NCBI GenBank assembly: GCA_964243295.1
Contig: CAXTEJ010000049.1
Location: 1 to 23,467 of the forward strand
Source of the DNA: CAXTEJ01 sp964243295
GTDB taxonomy: Bacteria > Actinomycetota > Actinomycetes > Actinomycetales > Angustibacteraceae
DNA: 23,467 nt
Direction: 5' to 3'
In this document: piece after piece, positions 14,385 through 23,467 of the stretch
Position numbering within the stretch: position 1 is the first letter of the stretch
How the letters are laid out: the number at the start of each line of letters is the position of its first letter
Position numbers and translations under genes: made by a program
Notes under the pieces: generated by a model
Databases searched by the model: none
The model's input: only the letters and a program-made list of their open reading frames with translations
Told to the model about the DNA's origin: nothing

Positions 14385-15049
14385 AGCGCACCCTCCTTCT
14401 GGACCGGCGCCGCGGCGCCGCCCTTGACCGGACCGGCGACGAAGGTCTCGAAAGCCGCCGCAGTGAACACGACGTCGTCGGAGCAGAGGACGTCGTAGGT
14501 GTTGAGCTGGTCGGGCACGATCGCGTGGACGCGGTCGATGTTGCGCAGGCTCTTCCAGCCGTTGAGGTCGTCGCGACCGACGACGACCAGCAGGCGGGCG
14601 CGGTCGGAGACGTGGGCCAGTGCGGAGATCGCGGTGCGGGTCGACGGGGCGTCGCCCTCGACGAGCGAGCTGAGCACGTGGACGCGTCCGTTGCGCGCGC
14701 GGTCGGACAGCGCCCCGCGCAGGGCGGCGGCCTTCATCTTCTTGGGCGTGCGCTGGGAGTAGTCGCGCGGCGTGGGGCCGTGGACGACGCCACCGCCGGT
14801 GAACTGCGGCGCCCGGATCGAACCCTGACGGGCGCGGCCGGTGCCCTTCTGCTTGTAGGGCTTGCGGCCACCGCCGCTGACCTCCGCCCGCGTCTTGGTC
14901 GAGTGCGTGCCCTGACGGGCAGCGGCCTGCTGGGCCACCACGACCTGGTGGATCAGCGGGATGTTGGTCTGCACGTCGAACAGCTCGGCGGGCAGCTCGA
15001 CGCTGCCGGTGGTGTCACCGGCCGGCGACAGCACGTCGATCGTCGTCAT
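14381..15049 (-). CDS. rplD: 50S ribosomal protein L4
   Basis: Large-subunit protein reaching into the exit tunnel; in E. coli, L4 also represses its own operon. The 222-residue product begins MTTIDVLSPAGDTTGSVELP and contains VVVAQQAAARQGTHSTKTRA. The tunnel-facing loop reads RKPYKQKGTGRARQGSIRAP then QFTGGGVVHGPTPRDY, with no visible alteration. The C-terminal domain ends in a short tail (GAAAPVQKEGAL). The ATG at 15049 is one base after the rplC stop (TGACATG). Confidence 0.98.
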   Translation of the reverse strand: MTTIDVLSPAGDTTGSVELPAELFDVQTNIPLIHQVVVAQQAAARQGTHSTKTRAEVSGGGRKPYKQKGTGRARQGSIRAPQFTGGGVVHGPTPRDYSQRTPKKMKAAALRGALSDRARNGRVHVLSSLVEGDAPSTRTAISALAHVSDRARLLVVVGRDDLNGWKSLRNIDRVHAIVPDQLNTYDVLCSDDVVFTAAAFETFVAGPVKGGAAAPVQKEGAL

Positions 15050-15050
15050 G

Positions 15051-15707
15051 TCAGGCCTCCTTCACGGCGTGCTTGGCGGCGTTGGTCACCAGGACGATGC
15101 CGCCCTTGGGGCCGGGCAGCGCGCCCTTGATCAGCAGCAGCCCGCGCTCGGCGTCGATCGCGTGCACGGTGAGGTTCTGCGTGGTCTGGCGCACGTGGCC
15201 CATGCGGCCGGCCATCTTCATGCCGCGAAAGACGCGGCCGGGCGTCGAGGCGCCACCGATGGAACCGGGCTTGCGGTGGTTGCGGTGGGCACCGTGGCTC
15301 GCGCCGACGCCGTGGAAGCCGTGACGCTTCATGACGCCCGCGGTGCCCTTGCCCTTGGTCGTCCCGACGACGTCGACCTTCTGGCCCGCGCTGAACGTCT
15401 CGACGGTGATCTCCTGGCCGAGGGCGTACGTGCCGGCGTCGGCCGTCCGCAGCTCGACGAGGTGGCGACGCGGGGTGACACCGGCCTTGGCGAAGTGACC
15501 AGCCGTGGGCTGGTCGACCTTGCGCGGGTCGATCGCGCCGTACGCGATCTGGACGGCGTCGTAGCCGTCGCTGTCGGAGGTACGGACCTGGGTGACGACG
15601 CACGGGCCGGCCTGGACGACGGTGACCGGCACGAGCCGGCCGTTCTCGTCCCAGACCTGCGTCATGCCGAGCTTGCTGCCCAGGACGCCTTGCATCTGCT
15701 TGGTCAT
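15051..15707 (-). CDS. rplC: 50S ribosomal protein L3
   Basis: Early 50S assembly protein near the peptidyl transferase centre. The 218-residue product begins MTKQMQGVLGSKLGMTQVWD and contains PVTVVQAGPCVVTQVRT. The long loop HGFHGVGASHGAHRNHRKPG and GGASTPGRVFRGMKMAGRMG reaches the catalytic centre, and the domain closes with LLLIKGALPGPKGGIVLV. The ATG at 15707 lies 10 nt after rpsJ, with a GAGG Shine-Dalgarno that overlaps the rpsJ stop. Confidence 0.98.
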   Translation of the reverse strand: MTKQMQGVLGSKLGMTQVWDENGRLVPVTVVQAGPCVVTQVRTSDSDGYDAVQIAYGAIDPRKVDQPTAGHFAKAGVTPRRHLVELRTADAGTYALGQEITVETFSAGQKVDVVGTTKGKGTAGVMKRHGFHGVGASHGAHRNHRKPGSIGGASTPGRVFRGMKMAGRMGHVRQTTQNLTVHAIDAERGLLLIKGALPGPKGGIVLVTNAAKHAVKEA

Positions 15708-15717
15708 GTGGGTGTCC

Positions 15718-16026
15718 TCAGAGCTTGATCTCGATGTTCACGTCCGCCGGCAGGTCCAGCCGCATGAGCGAGTCGACCGCCTTCGGCGTGGGATCGATGA
15801 TGTCGATGAGGCGCTTGTGGGTGCGCATCTCGAAGTGCTCGCGGCTGTCCTTGTACTTGTGCGGCGACCGGATGACCACGTAGACGTTCTTCTCCGTGGG
15901 CAGCGGCACCGGACCGACGACCGTCGCACCAGCGCGCGTCACCGTGTCGACGATCTTGCGCGCCGAGCTGTCGATGACCTCGTGGTCGTAGGACTTCAGC
16001 CGAATGCGGATCTTCTGTCCCGCCAT
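15718..16026 (-). CDS. rpsJ: 30S ribosomal protein S10
   Basis: Small-subunit head protein; with NusB it also takes part in antitermination (NusE). The 102-residue product begins MAGQKIRIRLKSYDHEVIDS and has SARKIVDTVTRAGATVVGPVPLPT and SPHKYKDSREHFEMRTHKRLIDI, ending LPADVNIEIKL. It is the first gene of the S10 unit. The ATG at 16026 has only a weak ribosome binding site (GAGAG at poor spacing), after a long leader in a 482-nt spacer behind tuf. Confidence 0.98.
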   Translation of the reverse strand: MAGQKIRIRLKSYDHEVIDSSARKIVDTVTRAGATVVGPVPLPTEKNVYVVIRSPHKYKDSREHFEMRTHKRLIDIIDPTPKAVDSLMRLDLPADVNIEIKL

Positions 16027-16119
16027 CGCTTCGTCGATCTCTCTTTCGTGAACGCTGGTGTCCTGGCACCGGCGGCGGCCGGTGCAGGTGGCCCGACGTG
16101 CCCCGTCAGGGTCACGCGC

Positions 16120-16148
16120 GCTGTCGTTCGTGCAGCTGTCGTTCGTGC
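16120..16148. repeat. Tandem 14-nt direct repeat in the S10 leader
   Basis: The 14-mer GCTGTCGTTCGTGC (plus strand) occurs at 16120-16133 and again, exactly, at 16135-16148, a period of 15 nt. It lies about 95-120 nt upstream of rpsJ within the transcribed leader. Two copies only; function unknown. Confidence 0.8.
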
Positions 16149-16382
16149 CCGCTGAGAGCGGTCGTGCCGGCCGTGCTCACACCGCCGTCCTTCCCAGCTG
16201 TCCGACCCCCGAGGTCGGGCGTGTCGCACCTGCGTCACGCTGGTCCACCAACAAGTCGTGCCGGGAGCTCTGGCGCGGTGCACCGGCCGGAGCCGGTCGC
16301 GTGCGCCCACTGCCCTCGGCGGGCCGTGACACGCTGCCCCCGAAGCAGGCGGTGTGTCGGTGCCGGGACGATCGGAGCAACC

Positions 16383-16416
16383 GGTCTAGTGTGCCAGACC
16401 CTCACCGACCTTGGCC
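16383..16416 (-). promoter_or_regulatory. Weak promoter candidate for the S10 unit
   Basis: On the minus strand just after the tuf hairpin, a TTGGCC (-35-like) is followed after 19 nt by CACACT and then directly by TAGACC, then GGTTGCTC. Neither possible -10 pairs with a good -35 at ideal spacing, so the exact elements are uncertain. A promoter in this place is expected because a terminator precedes it and a long run of genes follows. Confidence 0.35.
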
Positions 16417-16430
16417 AATCGCGCTCACAG

Positions 16431-16464
16431 CGCGGGGCCCGGACGAGAACGCCCGGGCCCCGCG
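16431..16464 (-). terminator. Terminator hairpin after tuf
   Basis: Positions 16431-16442 pair perfectly with 16453-16464 (12 bp, nearly all G-C) around a 10-nt loop. It begins 45 nt after the tuf stop. No T-run follows on the transcript strand, as is common for terminators of GC-rich actinobacteria. It separates the str unit from the S10 unit. Confidence 0.75.
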
Positions 16465-16508
16465 GTGCGAACGGTGGTGCTGGTGGAGCAGGTGCTGGAT
16501 CGAGCCGG

Positions 16509-17705
<1,197 letters not shown>

Positions 17706-17782
17706 TGAAGGTCCTCCTCAGGACTGGGGGGTGACCGCCCGTCAGCTGGACGAGTGCGGTCGATCTGGATGGGACGAGGGGG

Positions 17783-19885
<2,103 letters not shown>

Positions 19886-19939
19886 GGTGTCAGTCCCTAT
19901 CCGTCGTCTGGCAGGTCCGTCGGTGCCCCGGGTGGCGGG

Positions 19940-20410
19940 TCACCAGCGGTAGTGCGCGAAGGCCTTGTTCGACTCGGCCATCTTGTGCATGTCCTCGCGG
20001 CGCTTGACAGCGGCACCCAGGCCGTTGCTCGCGTCGAGGATCTCGTTCATGAGCCGCTCGGTCATGGTCTTCTCGCGACGGTCGCGCGAGTAGTTGACCA
20101 GCCAGCGCAGCGCCAGGGTGGTCGAGCGGCTCGCGCGCACCTCGACCGGCACCTGGTAGGTCGCACCGCCGACGCGGCGGGAGCGGACCTCCAAGCTCGG
20201 CTTGACGTTGTCGAGCGCGCGCTTGAGCGTGACGACCGGGTCGGAGCCGGTCTTGGCCTGCGCACCCTCGAGGGCGCCGTAGACGATCCGCTCGGCGACG
20301 GACTTCTTGCCGTCGAGCAGGATCTTGTTGACCAGCTGGGTGACCAGCGGCGAGTGGAACACCGGGTCGACGACCAGCGGCCGCTTCGGGGCGGGACCCT
20401 TGCGGGGCAT
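19940..20410 (-). CDS. rpsG: 30S ribosomal protein S7
   Basis: Primary 16S rRNA 3'-domain binder that nucleates head assembly; it is the str operon regulator in E. coli (family knowledge). The 156-residue product starts MPRKGPAPKRPLVVDPVFHS and contains VNKILLDGKKSVAERIVYGA, RSRRVGGATYQVPVEVR and LRWLVNYSRDR. It ends KRREDMHKMAESNKAFAHYRW. The start ATG at 20410 shares its A with the rpsL stop (TGATG), with GGAG 9 nt upstream inside rpsL. The frame continues upstream to 20905, but that part is the shadow of rpsL. Confidence 0.98.
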   Translation of the reverse strand: MPRKGPAPKRPLVVDPVFHSPLVTQLVNKILLDGKKSVAERIVYGALEGAQAKTGSDPVVTLKRALDNVKPSLEVRSRRVGGATYQVPVEVRASRSTTLALRWLVNYSRDRREKTMTERLMNEILDASNGLGAAVKRREDMHKMAESNKAFAHYRW

Positions 20411-20784
20411 CAGCTCTTCTCCTTCTTCGCGCCGTAGAGGCTGCGAGCCTGCTTGCGGCCGCGGACGGCCTGGGTGTCGAGTGCGCCACGGACGATCTTG
20501 TAGCGGACGCCGGGCAGGTCCTTGACGCGGCCGCCGCGCACGAGCACGATCGAGTGCTCCTGCAGGTTGTGGCCGACACCGGGGATGTAGGCCGTGACCT
20601 CGACGCCGCTGGTCAGCCGCACGCGGGCCACCTTGCGCAGCGCCGAGTTCGGCTTCTTCGGCGTCGTGGTGTAGACGCGCGTGCACACGCCGCGTCGCTG
20701 CGGGCTCCCCTTCAGCGCCGGGGTCTTGGTCTTCGTGACCTTGTCCTGCCGGCCCTTGCGGACCAGCTGCTGGATCGTGGGCAC
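20410..20784 (-). CDS. rpsL: 30S ribosomal protein S12
   Basis: Decoding-centre protein that controls translational accuracy. The 124-residue product begins MPTIQQLVRKGRQDKVTKTK and contains RRGVCTRVYTTTPKKPNSAL and GHNLQEHSIVLVRGGRVKDL, ending SLYGAKKEKS. Both lysines tied to streptomycin sensitivity (K43 and K88) are in the common wild-type state. I chose the GTG at 20784: GGAG lies 5 nt upstream and the length equals the family norm. A GTG six codons earlier (20802) is in frame but not supported. It is the first gene of the str unit, after a leader of about 175 nt. Confidence 0.98.
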   Translation of the reverse strand: MPTIQQLVRKGRQDKVTKTKTPALKGSPQRRGVCTRVYTTTPKKPNSALRKVARVRLTSGVEVTAYIPGVGHNLQEHSIVLVRGGRVKDLPGVRYKIVRGALDTQAVRGRKQARSLYGAKKEKS

Positions 20785-20965
20785 CGATGCTCCGTCTCTC
20801 ACCTACGTCGTGCGTGGGCGTGTTGCGTGGTCTGCGGTTCTCACATCTGCGACAGCCGTGCCGTGCCGGCGTCCGAGGGGCCTGCACCGTTCCAGGGCGG
20901 CCCACGCGGTCGGGCGTGTCGTCAACTGGGAGGAGGTACCCGGCGCGAGCCGGGCACGGACAGCC

Positions 20966-20995
20966 AGGTTACCGGGCCGTCGGCGGGCAGGTCAA
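20966..20995 (-). promoter_or_regulatory. Predicted promoter of the rpsL-rpsG-fusA-tuf unit
   Basis: On the minus strand, TTGACC (20990-20995, in the context TTTTGACC) and TAACCT (20966-20971) are separated by 18 nt, a good match to a housekeeping sigma promoter. Transcription would start near 20959, giving a leader of about 175 nt. The -35 lies at the loop and start of the descending arm of the rpoC terminator hairpin. A second TTGACG (20920-20925) lacks a matching -10. Confidence 0.65.
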
Positions 20996-21018
20996 AACGC
21001 ACCTGCCCGCCGACGGCC
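20975..21018 (-). terminator. Terminator hairpin after rpoC
   Basis: Positions 20975-20992 pair perfectly with 21001-21018 (18 bp) around an 8-nt loop (GCGTTTTG on the transcript strand). It begins 35 nt after the rpoC stop. No T-run follows. It probably ends the rpoB-rpoC transcript; the promoter for rpsL overlaps its distal arm. Confidence 0.85.
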
Positions 21019-21053
21019 GCGGCTCCCCTGACAACTAGGGCCTGCTGGCCTGC

Positions 21054-23467
<2,414 letters not shown>

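Larger units (their letters stand above)
16027..16508 (-). other. 482-nt tuf-rpsJ spacer: terminator, promoter region and S10 leader
   Basis: No credible gene lies here. From the tuf end it holds the tuf hairpin (16431-16464), a weak promoter candidate (16383-16416), and then roughly 350 nt of leader before rpsJ. The leader contains short perfect stems at 16282-16287 with 16292-16297 (6 bp, 4-nt loop) and 16202-16207 with 16213-16218 (6 bp, 5-nt loop). An imperfect stem spans about 16328-16358, and a tandem 14-nt repeat sits at 16120-16148. Such a long leader suggests regulation, possibly by a ribosomal protein such as L4 as in E. coli, but no known binding structure was recognised. Confidence 0.6.

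Noticed and set aside
17706..17782. Possible separate tuf promoter or leader in the fusA-tuf spacer
   Set aside because: Only a strong Shine-Dalgarno was found; no convincing -35/-10 pair.

Overview
This window is a stretch of core translation and transcription genes, all on the minus strand, so transcription runs from high to low coordinates. The base composition is strongly GC-rich. Several features point to an actinobacterium (Actinomycetota): rpoC followed by rpsL-rpsG-fusA-tuf and then the S10/spc gene order, many GTG starts, and RpoA and S7 sequences of actinobacterial type. Family or genus cannot be fixed from these genes alone.

Layout in transcription order: (1) the C-terminal two-thirds of rpoC (23467 to 21054), ended by an 18-bp hairpin whose descending arm contains the -35 of the next promoter; (2) the str unit rpsL-rpsG-fusA-tuf (20784 to 16509), ended by a 12-bp hairpin; (3) a 482-nt non-coding region that serves as promoter region and leader for the S10 unit; (4) the S10 and spc genes joined as one run, rpsJ-rplC-rplD-rplW-rplB-rpsS-rplV-rpsC-rplP-rpmC-rpsQ-rplN-rplX-rplE-rpsN-rpsH-rplF-rplR-rpsE-rpmD-rplO (16026 to 6359), with many overlapping or near-touching junctions; (5) a strong hairpin just after rplO, then secY-adk-map (6233 to 3497); (6) a clear promoter and leader, then the alpha-type unit infA-rpmJ-rpsM-rpsK-rpsD-rpoA (3244 to the window edge), in which the last 35-45 residues of rpoA lie outside the window.

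Together these genes supply ribosomal proteins of both subunits, the elongation factors Tu and G, initiation factor 1, two RNA polymerase subunits, the SecY translocon core, and two housekeeping enzymes that travel with them (adenylate kinase and methionine aminopeptidase). Thirty-five genes are called. Nine of the 34 visible starts are GTG (rpsL, fusA, tuf, rplW, rpsC, rplN, secY, map, rpoA).

I found no mobile element, CRISPR array, defence system, tRNA or rRNA gene, and no sign of horizontal transfer. I do not see a previously undescribed system here. What deserves a second look is in the non-coding spacers: a terminator-promoter overlap before rpsL, the structured S10 leader with a tandem repeat, stable hairpins before rpsM and before rpoA, and the terminator that splits secY from the spc genes.
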